Assembly: GCA_937877535.1 (NCBI GenBank)
Contig: CALFJF010000018.1
Coordinates: 1-44,065, forward strand
Length of the DNA stretch: 44,065 bases
Direction of reading: 5' to 3'
Source of the DNA: an uncultured Treponema sp.
Lineage (GTDB): Bacteria > Spirochaetota > Spirochaetia > Treponematales > Treponemataceae
The translations under genes were made by a program, and so were the position numbers. Shown piece by piece: positions 31,457 to 40,120 of the stretch. Each line of letters starts with the position of its first letter. Position 1 is the first letter of the stretch. Below the pieces are notes generated by a model. The model was not told the origin of the DNA, searched no databases, and saw nothing but the letters and a program-made list of their open reading frames with translations.

Positions 31457-32227
31457 GTGGATTACATTTCGCTTGGAAAATCGAATCTTCTCGTGAGTCG
31501 CACTGCGTTTGGGACGGAAAATCTTGGAAAAACGGCTTCTGAGGAGGAGGCTTTTTCGCTTGTGAAAAAGGCTTTTGAAGCGGGCGTGAATTTTTTTGAC
31601 ACGTCCGCTCTCACTCCCGAAAGCGAAAAGCGACTCGGAGAAGCGATTAAAGCGCAAAAAATCCGAAGCGACGTTGTGATTGCAACAAAATCCGTTGCAA
31701 AAGATTCTTCACATCTTGAGCGCGACGTTGAAAAAAGCATTCAAAATCTTGAAACGGATTTTATCGACCTTTACCAAATTGAGCGTTCAAAACCGTTTTT
31801 TGATGGCGAAAGTGACAGCGAAATCTTGGAAACGCTCAAAAAAATGAAAAACGACGGAATTATTCGTCATTTTGGAATCGTAACCGAGTCGATGGAAGTT
31901 GCGCAATCGACGCTTTTGGGGTGGAAACCGTGGGAAACGGTGCAATTTCCGTTCAATATGCTTTGCGCACTTGAAGTTGAGCAACTCGTTTCTGAATTTG
32001 CGCGGAATGACATCGGTTTTATTGCAATGCGCCCGCTGTGCGGTGGCGTTGTGTCAAATATTCCGCTCGCGCTCGGTTATCTTCGGCAATTTGAAAACGT
32101 TGTTCCTGTGTGGGGGGCAATGAATGATGAAGAACTGAGTCAAATCCTCTATTTTACGGAAAATCCCCCGCTTGTTGACGAAAAATTCCTTGAAGAAGTT
32201 TCTGTCCAGCGGGCATTTTTCAACTGA
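31457..32227 (+). CDS. Aldo/keto reductase-like protein with altered active site
   Basis: The 256-aa TIM-barrel protein starts with GTG 31457 behind GGAAG. The AKR pattern is clear: FFDTSA (Asp48), ESEKRLGEAI, VVIATK (Lys78), DFIDLYQIER and GFIAMRPLCGG. However, the catalytic Tyr is replaced (Thr53 at the YG position), and the usual His of the QxH motif is Glu109. It therefore may not reduce carbonyls, or it uses another mechanism. The NADP-binding C-terminus is also short. It lies after glyS and converges on the HD-GYP gene, with 3 bp between. Confidence 0.8.
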   Translation: MDYISLGKSNLLVSRTAFGTENLGKTASEEEAFSLVKKAFEAGVNFFDTSALTPESEKRLGEAIKAQKIRSDVVIATKSVAKDSSHLERDVEKSIQNLETDFIDLYQIERSKPFFDGESDSEILETLKKMKNDGIIRHFGIVTESMEVAQSTLLGWKPWETVQFPFNMLCALEVEQLVSEFARNDIGFIAMRPLCGGVVSNIPLALGYLRQFENVVPVWGAMNDEELSQILYFTENPPLVDEKFLEEVSVQRAFFN

Positions 32228-32230
32228 TTT

Positions 32231-33526
32231 TTATTTTTTAAACGTCTTTAACACGCCTTGAATTTCGTTTTTGTTGAGTGCACGAATGATTTTGAATTTG
32301 TCGCTGTTTGTTTGAAGCGTTCGCGGAAAACCGTTTTCGTCGCGCTCTCCAAGAATCTGCACGATTGGAAGACGCGGGTCGCGACCGTTTACGTCCACAA
32401 CTTTTGCTACTTTTCCGTTCGCCAAAAAAACGTATCCGCCAATCGGATAAAGCGATATACTTTGAACAAGTGCTTTTATAACGATGTCATCATATTGTTT
32501 ATCAGCGTTTTTAAGCATTTCTATCATCGCTTCGTGCGTACTTCGCATTTCTTTGTAAAGGCGCGGAGCGGAAATCGCCTCAAACGAGCAAACAACCGCG
32601 AGAATCTTCCCGTAAAGAGAAATCTGGTTTCCGACTCTTCCGCGCGGATAGCCTTTGCCGTTTTCGCGCTCGTGGTGTTCCAAAACGCCCATTTGAATCG
32701 AAATCGGAAAATTGTTTTCTTTGAGAATATTGAAGCCGATTACGGTGTGCGTTGCGAGCATTGCGCGCTCGTTTGGAAGAAGTCGGCGAGTTGTAAGATA
32801 GAGTTGTGGCGGAAGGCGTGTTTGCCCAATTTCGTGGAGCAACGAAGCAACTCCGAGTTCCACAAGTTGCGTCGTTTGCATTCTAAGATTTTGCCCGATG
32901 GTAAGCGCGTAAAGCGTCGCCCTAAGCGAATGATTTACAAGGTAATTTTTGTCAACCACTTCGGTCGGAACGGGATTTATTTGAAGAAGGTATTTTTTGT
33001 ACGACTTCATAAAATCGCAAATTTTAATAATCGCTTCTGACAAAAGCCCTATTTTTAACTCACGGTGTGTTACAAATCGCGTATAAATCTTTGAAATGTA
33101 CTCTTTGAAAGCGTTATAAACCTCGGTGCTTATAGAAATACGAGATTCGATGTCGGAATCTTGCGTTTTTTCTATTTCTGTGAGAGCCTTTTCGATTACG
33201 TCCGCGAATCGTTTGTTTATGAGGATTCCCGTATTGTCCTTTTGCGGCTTTTCCTCGTCGTCACTCAAAACCGCGTCCAAATCGACCGTTTCAAAAGACG
33301 ACATATCCACAGACGGTTTTGATTTTGGCATTTGCGAACTCGGTTCTTTTTTTTCTTTTACTTCCGAGTCCGAAAGAACTTCTTTGAATCCCCATTCGAT
33401 GAGTGCTTTTTTGAGATTTTCAGAAATCGGAATATTCGCGTCGAGTAACAAAAAATGCGGGTCTAAAAAAAGAGGTGCGGCAAATGTTGAACCGGTATTG
33501 ATTTCGTTAATTTTGAAAGCGTCCAT
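32231..33526 (-). CDS. HD-GYP-type protein with HE variant
   Basis: The 431-aa protein starts at ATG 33526 behind GAGG. The N-terminal half is a divergent region with an acidic linker (about 60-110). The C-terminal half has the HD-GYP plan: NHSLRAT (His199), LLHEIGQTRLP (231-241), EHHERENGKGYPRG (283-296). The metal-binding HD pair is His231-Glu232, so the enzyme has HE instead of HD. GYP is intact. Family members degrade cyclic di-GMP; HE variants can bind metals differently, so activity must be treated as uncertain. Confidence 0.85.
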   Translation of the reverse strand: MDAFKINEINTGSTFAAPLFLDPHFLLLDANIPISENLKKALIEWGFKEVLSDSEVKEKKEPSSQMPKSKPSVDMSSFETVDLDAVLSDDEEKPQKDNTGILINKRFADVIEKALTEIEKTQDSDIESRISISTEVYNAFKEYISKIYTRFVTHRELKIGLLSEAIIKICDFMKSYKKYLLQINPVPTEVVDKNYLVNHSLRATLYALTIGQNLRMQTTQLVELGVASLLHEIGQTRLPPQLYLTTRRLLPNERAMLATHTVIGFNILKENNFPISIQMGVLEHHERENGKGYPRGRVGNQISLYGKILAVVCSFEAISAPRLYKEMRSTHEAMIEMLKNADKQYDDIVIKALVQSISLYPIGGYVFLANGKVAKVVDVNGRDPRLPIVQILGERDENGFPRTLQTNSDKFKIIRALNKNEIQGVLKTFKK

Positions 33527-33563
33527 AAAAATCCTCATTTTAATATCGGCAAAAAAGTCGCTT

Positions 33564-34328
33564 CTATAAAATAGAGCCGTTTGCTCCCAGTCCAAAAAGC
33601 GCGAAATCTCCGCGAACGGGGTCGTCTGGAAACACTTCCGACAATTTTTTTGTGAGTTCTACGGCACTTTTTAGACTTGCGGCTTTTGGTTTTCCATTTT
33701 TATTTGCCTCAAGAAGCCCCAAAATTGTTGCCTGCTTTTGAACGTGCGTGTCGAGCGGAATCAAAAGTTCCTTTGAAGAAGCCCACGTCCAAAGACCTAG
33801 GTCAACGCACGAATTTTTACGAACAAGCCACCTCAAAAGAAGATTGAGCCTTTTTGCTGCCGTGTTTTTTCCGTGCGGAATCAAAGTGCAGTTCAACGGA
33901 AAACAGTCCGCGATAGTTTGAAAAAGAAACTCGTTTTTTGTGTCGGAAATTCGTTTTTTTCTAAAAAACTCGCCGAGCGATTCTTCTTCCAAAAGGATTT
34001 TTTTTAGCGCGGAGAAAAAAATTCGCATCGAATTGTTTGAAAAAATGCGGTAAAAAGAGCGGTCGTTTTTTGGGAAAAAGGCTTCTGCGTTTCCTTCTAA
34101 AATCCAGCGGGTAGGGGAGGGCGCGGCATTTTCCAAAATGGTTTGAACGTGCGACAAAATCTGCTCTCTTTTTCCAAACGCAAGGCTTGACGCAATAAAA
34201 GCCACGATTTCTTGGTCTTTTTTCTCCTTGAATTGTCGCAAAAAGCACGACGGGTCGCCGCGCAAAAACGAAGGCGTTTCGTATTTTTTGGCAAGCGAAA
34301 AAAGAGTGCGTTTTAATTCTTCCGTCAT
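33564..34328 (-). CDS. TIGR02757-family protein
   Basis: The 254-aa protein matches TIGR02757 (DUF2400): the AFIASSLAFGKREQI helix, LLLRWLVRKNSCVDLGLWTW, ELLIPLDTHVQKQATILGLL and DFALFGLG at the end. The family has no assigned biochemical function; the fold resembles DNA glycosylase/HhH proteins, and Asp in PLDTHV is conserved. It lies 37 bp before the HD-GYP gene on the same strand. Confidence 0.85.
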   Translation of the reverse strand: MTEELKRTLFSLAKKYETPSFLRGDPSCFLRQFKEKKDQEIVAFIASSLAFGKREQILSHVQTILENAAPSPTRWILEGNAEAFFPKNDRSFYRIFSNNSMRIFFSALKKILLEEESLGEFFRKKRISDTKNEFLFQTIADCFPLNCTLIPHGKNTAAKRLNLLLRWLVRKNSCVDLGLWTWASSKELLIPLDTHVQKQATILGLLEANKNGKPKAASLKSAVELTKKLSEVFPDDPVRGDFALFGLGANGSIL

Positions 34329-34340
34329 TTTTTCTAAAAT

Positions 34341-34372
34341 GAAAAAAATAAAACAAGGGGCGGTTTACCCCT
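34341..34372 (-). terminator. Terminator after the OmpA-domain gene
   Basis: On the minus strand AGGGG and CCCCT pair around a 7-nt loop (34356-34372) and are followed by TGTTTTATTTTTTT. Confidence 0.7.
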
Positions 34373-34386
34373 CGCTTTACGATTTT

Positions 34387-37300
34387 TTATTTGTTTTTGT
34401 CAAGAATGAACTCAACGCGGCGGTTTTTCCAGCGATTGTCCACGTCGTCGCGCGCAACCACAGGTTCGCGTCCGCCCATACCTTTTGTAGAAAGACGATT
34501 TCCGTCCACGCCGTTTTTGGTCAGCCACGTTTTCACAAAATCGGCGCGTTTTGCAGAAAGCGGCACCAGTTCGTTCACTTCTTCATCCTCCGTTCCCGTC
34601 ATGCTGTTCGCGTGTCCCACAACTTGAACTTTGTAATTTTTGAACCGATTGAGAACCTTTGCAATTCGACCAAGAACGCGCTCGTTGTTCGCAATTTGAG
34701 CCGCCGTCAGACCTTTTCCGTTGTGTTTTTCCGCGCTGTCAAAGTCTGCCGCGTCGGAGCGGAAAATAATCGACGGAACTGCCATTTTGAGTTGGTCGCC
34801 GACTTTGCGAACAAGAATGTCAACGGTAATTTCGCCTTTGACTTCGCTCGTCATTCCAAGAGAATCCGTCGCCGTAAAGACGTATGGATAATCGGTTGCC
34901 GACTGGACGAGTTCGCCCGAATTTGACCGCCCGTCCCAAATCAGTTTTTCCGTTATCGAGTTTTTGCCGCTCGTCGCCCAGAATTTCTTTCCGTTTTGCG
35001 GGTCGTTTATTTGGAACGTCCAACTCTTGAGCGGAAGAATCGTGTCGCCTCGCAGTTGAATCAAAAGGTCATCGTCTTCGCCGTCGTTATCGGGGCTAAA
35101 GAATTGCGGTTGAGTTTTTACGCTCAAAACAGGCGGAGTTGCGCAACTGATGAACGCTGCGGAGTCCGTGTTTATAACGTTTCCTTTTTCGTAAATCGCG
35201 TCCAAACTTCCAATGTAAACGTTGTCGTTTGCCGTTTCTCCGCTGTCGGTTTTTCCGTCCCAAACGATTTCTTTTGGAAGTGGCGAGTCTTTTTCTCCCG
35301 TCCAAGTGCGAACCGCGTTGCCATTTGCGTCTTTTACGCTAAACGTCCAAGATGCAAGACCGTCAGAAATCGTCGGGCGAATCGTGAATTTTTGCGAATC
35401 GAATGAGCCATCGCCATTTGGACTAAAGGCATCAAGTTCCGCCGTAACGTAGGCTTTTGTTTCGCGATTGTCGATTTTTAGACCAGAAATCTCGTTTTTC
35501 GTTTTGTTTCCCGCTTCATCTTCGCTTTCAAACGCGATTTTGTACGTTCCGTCAGGAAGCCCGTTGCCATTCGAGTCCGTGCCGTCCCACTCAAATGGCG
35601 GAACGCTTCCTTTCCAATTATACGTTTTTACGACCGCGCCTTTTGAATCGGTTATCGTGGCAGTCCAAGAATCTTCCTCGCTCGATTTTATCTCAAACGG
35701 AATAGAGTCTTTGCGTCCGTCGGAATCAGGGCTAAAGAGCGCGTATTTTGTTTCCACGGAAATATCTGGCGGAATCGTGTCGAGCGTGAACCATTTTGAT
35801 TTTACGCTTGATTCTGCGCCGTTTTCGCTCTTTGTTTGAATGAGCGCGACGTATTTTCCGTCAGCGCAAACGTTTCCGTCTGCGCCGTTTCCATTCCAAG
35901 AAAACGATTGCGGAAGCGTTGTGCCTTTTTGCGACCACACTTCCACTCCAGTTTCGTCCATAATCGAGATTTCGTATTCGTTTACGCGACTTGAAGATTT
36001 GATGACGGGCGAAAGCCTTAGCGTGTCGTTCTTTTTTGGATTAAACGCATTTTTTGAAATTGCGAGCAAAAGTTCCGTTCGGCTTGTGTCGAGTTTAATT
36101 CCTGAAATTGGCGTTACTTTCGCTTTGTTTCCTGCGGCATCGGTTGCCGAAAGCACGTAAGAATACGTGCCGTCTTGCGCAATTTGATTTTTTGAATCGA
36201 GTCCGTCCCAAGAAAGCGTTGCGGGCGGATACGAGCCAAAATTGTATTCTTTTATAGTGTTGCCTTTTTCGTCTACGATTTTTCCGCTCCAGTTTTCAAC
36301 AGGTGCACCAGAATCTTTTGAAAACGTCTGTGAAATTTCGAGCGTGTCGAGATTTCCGTCGCCGTCTGGACTGAACGTTTGACTCAACGCTTTGAGAGTC
36401 GCGCTTGGCGCACTCCTGTCGAGCAAAAATGTCGGAGAAGAGGCGGGAGCGGTTTCAAAACCGTTTGTATATTTTGCCACGACTTTTGCTTTGTATGTTC
36501 CCTCAGAGACCGTTTTTCCGCTTGCGTCCGTGCCGTTCCAGGTGATTTTGCCGTTTTCGGGCGGAACGCCCTCTCCAGAAAACGCGCGAACGGATTTTTC
36601 GTCTTCGGTTACAATTTCAACGCTCCAAGACGCGAGTTTGTTTGGCGATTTTGCGTCTGGAACGGGAACTTTTACGTCAAGCGAAATTTCGTCGTTGAAA
36701 TATCGTCCGCCCAAAAGCGAAATTGACGCGACGGGTTTTTCTGAAGAATAAATGATGTTGCTGATTTGCGCGTTCTCGGATTTGTTTCCTGCGCGGTCAA
36801 CTGCGCTGATTTTGTAAGAATAAACACCGTCTGGCAAAATCGCGCCGTTTTCGTCCGTGCCGTTCCATTCAAATGGGAGCGGTTCGCTTTCAGTCCAGGT
36901 TTTTGTTAACACTGGATTTCCGCGCGAATCCGAAAAAACGCCCGTCCATTTGTCTTCTTTTGAACCGCCTTGCTGCACATTGAACGTAACTTTTGCGCCT
37001 TCTCCAAAAATCTTTCCGTCGTTTGTAGGCTGTGCGAGTTGAATGTCTGGCGGTGTTGTATCAACGACCACAGAAAGTTTTTTTGTTTCCGCTTCGTTTC
37101 CGTTGTCGTCTTTTGCCGTCATAAAATAGCGATACGTTCCGTCTGGAGCGAGTTCGCCGTTGTCCATCATTCCGTTCCAAAGGACTGTTTTTGGAATGTC
37201 AACGCCGCTTTTTGGCGTAAAAAGCGATTTGAAAAACGAAAAAAACGTGATTCTCGATTCTCTTTTTTCTTTGTTCCCGATTCTTCTGACAATTTCTCCG

Positions 37301-37506
37301 CTTTCGTTTTCGATGATAAACGCCCATTCCGTAACGTAGCGTTTTTCTTTTATTTGAATCGGAACTTCAAGGAAGTCTTGCACGCCGTCGTTGTTCGGCG
37401 AAATGTATATCGTTTCTTTTTCTGCACCAAGCGCAAAGAGCGCAAAAAATACCGATGCAAATGCAAACGCCTTTTTTTTCATTTTTGTTGTTTTTATCAT
37501 TTTCAT
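34387..37506 (-). CDS. Large secreted Ig/FlgD-repeat protein with C-terminal OmpA domain
   Basis: The 1039-aa protein begins with a signal peptide ending near ALGA-EKE. At least seven Ig-like repeats follow, marked by FSPDGDG or SPNNDG openings (for example residues 32-38), W(D/N)G turns and PDGTYxY strands, as in FlgD Ig and gliding-associated modules. DGDG/DND motifs suggest calcium binding. The last 120 residues form an OmpA-like peptidoglycan-binding domain: VQVVGHANSMTGTEDEE, LSAKRADFVKTWL, NRRVEFIL. It probably spans periplasm to surface or scaffolds an envelope complex. The barrel gene lies immediately upstream and is co-transcribed. Confidence 0.88.
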   Translation of the reverse strand: MKMIKTTKMKKKAFAFASVFFALFALGAEKETIYISPNNDGVQDFLEVPIQIKEKRYVTEWAFIIENESGEIVRRIGNKEKRESRITFFSFFKSLFTPKSGVDIPKTVLWNGMMDNGELAPDGTYRYFMTAKDDNGNEAETKKLSVVVDTTPPDIQLAQPTNDGKIFGEGAKVTFNVQQGGSKEDKWTGVFSDSRGNPVLTKTWTESEPLPFEWNGTDENGAILPDGVYSYKISAVDRAGNKSENAQISNIIYSSEKPVASISLLGGRYFNDEISLDVKVPVPDAKSPNKLASWSVEIVTEDEKSVRAFSGEGVPPENGKITWNGTDASGKTVSEGTYKAKVVAKYTNGFETAPASSPTFLLDRSAPSATLKALSQTFSPDGDGNLDTLEISQTFSKDSGAPVENWSGKIVDEKGNTIKEYNFGSYPPATLSWDGLDSKNQIAQDGTYSYVLSATDAAGNKAKVTPISGIKLDTSRTELLLAISKNAFNPKKNDTLRLSPVIKSSSRVNEYEISIMDETGVEVWSQKGTTLPQSFSWNGNGADGNVCADGKYVALIQTKSENGAESSVKSKWFTLDTIPPDISVETKYALFSPDSDGRKDSIPFEIKSSEEDSWTATITDSKGAVVKTYNWKGSVPPFEWDGTDSNGNGLPDGTYKIAFESEDEAGNKTKNEISGLKIDNRETKAYVTAELDAFSPNGDGSFDSQKFTIRPTISDGLASWTFSVKDANGNAVRTWTGEKDSPLPKEIVWDGKTDSGETANDNVYIGSLDAIYEKGNVINTDSAAFISCATPPVLSVKTQPQFFSPDNDGEDDDLLIQLRGDTILPLKSWTFQINDPQNGKKFWATSGKNSITEKLIWDGRSNSGELVQSATDYPYVFTATDSLGMTSEVKGEITVDILVRKVGDQLKMAVPSIIFRSDAADFDSAEKHNGKGLTAAQIANNERVLGRIAKVLNRFKNYKVQVVGHANSMTGTEDEEVNELVPLSAKRADFVKTWLTKNGVDGNRLSTKGMGGREPVVARDDVDNRWKNRRVEFILDKNK

Positions 37507-37525
37507 TTTTCGCTTTTCCCCTCTT

Positions 37526-38644
37526 TTATTCGTTCCACATCATAATTTCTGGAGGTTGCGTGTCTTCAAGTCCCAAATCGATGAGAAGACCTGCGCTTAC
37601 TGCGTCAACGTTTTTGTACATTCTTTGCCACGCCGCGCTCGCCGTAACTTCGCTTTGTCCCCAGCCGTTTCTGGAAAGATACGAATCATCTTTTGATTTG
37701 AACACGAACTTAAAACTCACGCCAACGCTCGGAAGCAGATTTTTTGCATCCTCTTTGAATTCGCGAAGGTCAAATTCCCATGCTGAAGAAATTTTGAACA
37801 CCTTTGCAATCAAAATGTTCACCCCCGCGTCAAGTACCACGTTTTGAAACGTCGGAAAAGCCGTATCGAGCGAAAGACCGAGTTTGAAATTCTCCGCGTC
37901 GATAAGGCTTGCCGCAACTCCCGTTCTAAAAGTCGCAAGGGCTGGCCATTTGTCCGCTTCTTCATCTTCTTTGAGTTTTTTGAAATTGTTTGAAAAGGAA
38001 TCTTCGTACCAATCTCCCTGAGATTCAAACGCTTTTATTCCAAGCACTTCCGATTTTGAGTACATTTTTCCAAGATTCGTTATAGCCGCTCCAAATCTGA
38101 CGTTTTTGAAAAACGCGATGTCGCCAGGATTGTAATACGCGCCAAGTCCCGCGCTTGCAGTCCAGTCCGTTCCAAAACTCCAAAGAAGTCCCACATTTGC
38201 CGTCAGTCCAATGCTCACGGTGTCCGTGATGTCTTTTGAATATCCGAGCGTGAGATTTATGCTGTTTCCAAGTTGCATATCATAATACGGAACGAATACG
38301 CCTTGAATAAGTACAGACGGAACGCACCATCTGGTGGGTTTTATCAATCCCAATTCAAACGCGCCGCCGAGCGAGTGGTTGTCGTCTTTGCTGTCAAAAA
38401 AAAGCGTTCCTGCCAAATCGAGCGTGTTCCGCTGATTGAACGCTGGAAGCGCAGGATTATTGAGAATTGATGAAGGAGTCACGTTAAAAAGCGGTCCACC
38501 CGCCGCGCTTTTTGCTCCCGTCAAAAGTTCGGGACTGGTAACGCGCAGCACATTCTGCCCGCCTGCTGGCGGATTGTAGGCAAAGGTAGCCGCTGCCGAA
38601 AAAAGAACGGCTATCGTAAAAATACGTTTCTTCATCTTCTTCAT
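37526..38644 (-). CDS. Outer-membrane beta-barrel protein (UPF0164/FadL-like)
   Basis: The 372-aa protein has a clear signal peptide (MKKMKKRIFTIAVLFSAAAT, cleaved near FA-Y), then NPALPAFNQRNTLDLAGTLFF, alternating amphipathic strands and GLGAYY/ITNLGK motifs of the UPF0164/PorV-like group, which in Treponema includes FadL-like transporters. It should form an outer-membrane barrel importing hydrophobic ligands. The C-terminus (EIMMWNE) lacks the usual aromatic last residue. GGAGG precedes the ATG, and the 19-bp gap to the OmpA-domain gene implies one operon. Confidence 0.8.
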   Translation of the reverse strand: MKKMKKRIFTIAVLFSAAATFAYNPPAGGQNVLRVTSPELLTGAKSAAGGPLFNVTPSSILNNPALPAFNQRNTLDLAGTLFFDSKDDNHSLGGAFELGLIKPTRWCVPSVLIQGVFVPYYDMQLGNSINLTLGYSKDITDTVSIGLTANVGLLWSFGTDWTASAGLGAYYNPGDIAFFKNVRFGAAITNLGKMYSKSEVLGIKAFESQGDWYEDSFSNNFKKLKEDEEADKWPALATFRTGVAASLIDAENFKLGLSLDTAFPTFQNVVLDAGVNILIAKVFKISSAWEFDLREFKEDAKNLLPSVGVSFKFVFKSKDDSYLSRNGWGQSEVTASAAWQRMYKNVDAVSAGLLIDLGLEDTQPPEIMMWNE

Positions 38645-38737
38645 TTAGAAAACCTCCGAAGAATTTTTTATACATAAAGTCATTTTGATTTTTTTCTGCT
38701 ATTTTACAGATAAAACGCCTAAAAATCGAGGGGGAAA

Positions 38738-39073
38738 TTATGACTTTTTTTTCGCCATTTCCAACATTTTTTTGAACGCGCTTCCAGGTTTTTTTAATTC
38801 TTTTGAGCCTCGCGTGATTTTACAAAGCGAAACGTGATATTTTTGCGCAATTTCGCGTTGCGTCATTCCAGAATCCAACGCACGAACTAAAAGCCACCGT
38901 GTTGCAAAATCCTTTAATTCTGCGCGAGTAAAAAGTCGGTCAAAAAATTCAAGAATAAAATCGCTTTGAGCATTGTTAGAAAGAAGGTCGCACATTTCGA
39001 GCAACGCCGCATTTTGCTCCTCGGAAAGCCCTTCGATTTCGGGAAGAACTGTTTTTTCAATCGTGTTTTCCAT
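38738..39073 (-). CDS. TrpR-family regulator
   Basis: The 111-aa helical protein has the Trp repressor superfamily plan: RAELKDFATRWLLVRAL, then the helix-turn-helix MTQREIAQKYHVSLCKITRG and SKELKKPGSAFKK. It resembles TrpR/YerC proteins and may sense tryptophan, but the effector is not certain from sequence. It has almost no 5' leader (-10 TATAAT 6 bp before the ATG). Confidence 0.85.
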   Translation of the reverse strand: MENTIEKTVLPEIEGLSEEQNAALLEMCDLLSNNAQSDFILEFFDRLFTRAELKDFATRWLLVRALDSGMTQREIAQKYHVSLCKITRGSKELKKPGSAFKKMLEMAKKKS

Positions 39074-39079
39074 ACAAAA

Positions 39080-39085
39080 ATTATA
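39080..39085 (-). promoter_or_regulatory. -10 element of a probably leaderless trpR-like transcript
   Basis: A perfect TATAAT on the minus strand lies 6 bp before ATG 39073, and no Shine-Dalgarno is present. RNA should start at or next to the ATG. The -35 is poor (TTCGTA at 16 bp), which would fit an activated or repressed promoter. Confidence 0.6.
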
Positions 39086-39100
39086 TCACGAATCTCCATT

Positions 39101-40063
39101 TTACGAACAAAAGAGATGACAGCGAACAAAGTGGTCTTCTTCGATTTTTGTCCAGGGAGGGAGCGTTTCGGTGCATTTTTTTTGCGCATCAGGGCAGCGA
39201 GAAGCGAACGGACAGCCAGAAATGGCGGAGAGAACCGTTTTGACTTCGCCTTTTCCGCCGTTTCCTTCGTAGAGGAGGCGCGTGTAGGGGTGAGCGGCGG
39301 TTTTGTAAAGGTCGCGGGCGGAAGCCTCTTCAAGCAAAACGCCTGAATACATGACGCCGATTTTGTCGCAAAACCAACCGCTCACGCGAAGGTCGTGCGC
39401 AATAAAAAGAAACGAAAGTCCGCGTTTTTCTCGAAGCGTTTGCAACAGATTTAAGATTTGCCCTTGAATCGAAACGTCAAGTGCGCTTACAACTTCGTCG
39501 CAAACCAAAACCTTTGGATTCATAATAAGTCCACGCGCGATTGAAATTCGCTGCCGCTGCCCGCCAGAAAACTCGCTCGGTCTTCTCTCCAAATCTTCCT
39601 TTGAAAGCCCCACTTCTTCGATTAACGCGCCCGCTTTTTCCCGTGCGTCCGATTTTCCGTTCCAAAGCGAAGAATAGCGAAGTGCGTCCGTCAAAATCGA
39701 AAAAACGGTCATTCTTGGATTGAGCGACCTCGACGGGTCTTGAAAAACGTATTTGACTTCTTCGTGATATTTTTTGAGATTTTTTTGCTTTAACGCGCCG
39801 ATTTCTGTTTTTTCGCCCAAAATTGGAGCATATTCAACGGTTCCAGAATCCGCGCGGTACATTCGCACCAAAATCCGCGCCGTTGTCGTTTTTCCGCAGC
39901 CCGATTCGCCCACAAGTCCGTATGTTTTTCCGCGCTCAATTCCAAATGAAACGTCGTTTACCGCGTAGACTTTTTTGTCTTTTCGAGAAAAAAATCCCGC
40001 TTCAAGCGAAAATGATTTTTTGAGATTTTTTGCTTCAAGAACGAAATCGTGCGAATTTTCCAT
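39101..40063 (-). CDS. oppF: Oligopeptide ABC transporter ATPase (OppF-type), orphan
   Basis: The 320-aa protein has Walker A GESGCGKT (52-59), the Q-loop in VKYVFQDPSRSLNPRM, the signature FSGGQRQR, Walker B VLVCDEV and switch His in FIAHDL. The C-terminal OppF/DppF cysteine motif CPFASRCPDAQKKC follows, which may bind an iron-sulphur cluster. No oppD, permease or binding-protein genes are adjacent, so partners must be elsewhere. AAAGGAA precedes the ATG. Asp-Glu is preceded by Cys rather than a hydrophobic residue in Walker B, which is still normal. Confidence 0.9.
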   Translation of the reverse strand: MENSHDFVLEAKNLKKSFSLEAGFFSRKDKKVYAVNDVSFGIERGKTYGLVGESGCGKTTTARILVRMYRADSGTVEYAPILGEKTEIGALKQKNLKKYHEEVKYVFQDPSRSLNPRMTVFSILTDALRYSSLWNGKSDAREKAGALIEEVGLSKEDLERRPSEFSGGQRQRISIARGLIMNPKVLVCDEVVSALDVSIQGQILNLLQTLREKRGLSFLFIAHDLRVSGWFCDKIGVMYSGVLLEEASARDLYKTAAHPYTRLLYEGNGGKGEVKTVLSAISGCPFASRCPDAQKKCTETLPPWTKIEEDHFVRCHLFCS

Positions 40064-40090
40064 TTTTTTTCCTTTGAGATTTTTGCAAAA

Positions 40091-40113
40091 AATCGCCGCC
40101 CAAAATGGACGGC
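40091..40113. terminator. Bidirectional terminator after the S1-domain gene
   Basis: GCCGCCC (40095-40101) and GGACGGC (40107-40113) form a 7-bp stem with one G-T pair. Ts follow on both strands (TTTTTATTT on plus, GATTTTTT on minus). Confidence 0.8.
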
Positions 40114-40120
40114 TTTTTAT

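Noticed and set aside
34228..34926. Rightward 232-codon frame across the end of the OmpA-domain gene
   Set aside because: It spans two well-supported leftward genes and a terminator, and its translation is a Phe/Arg/His-rich shadow.
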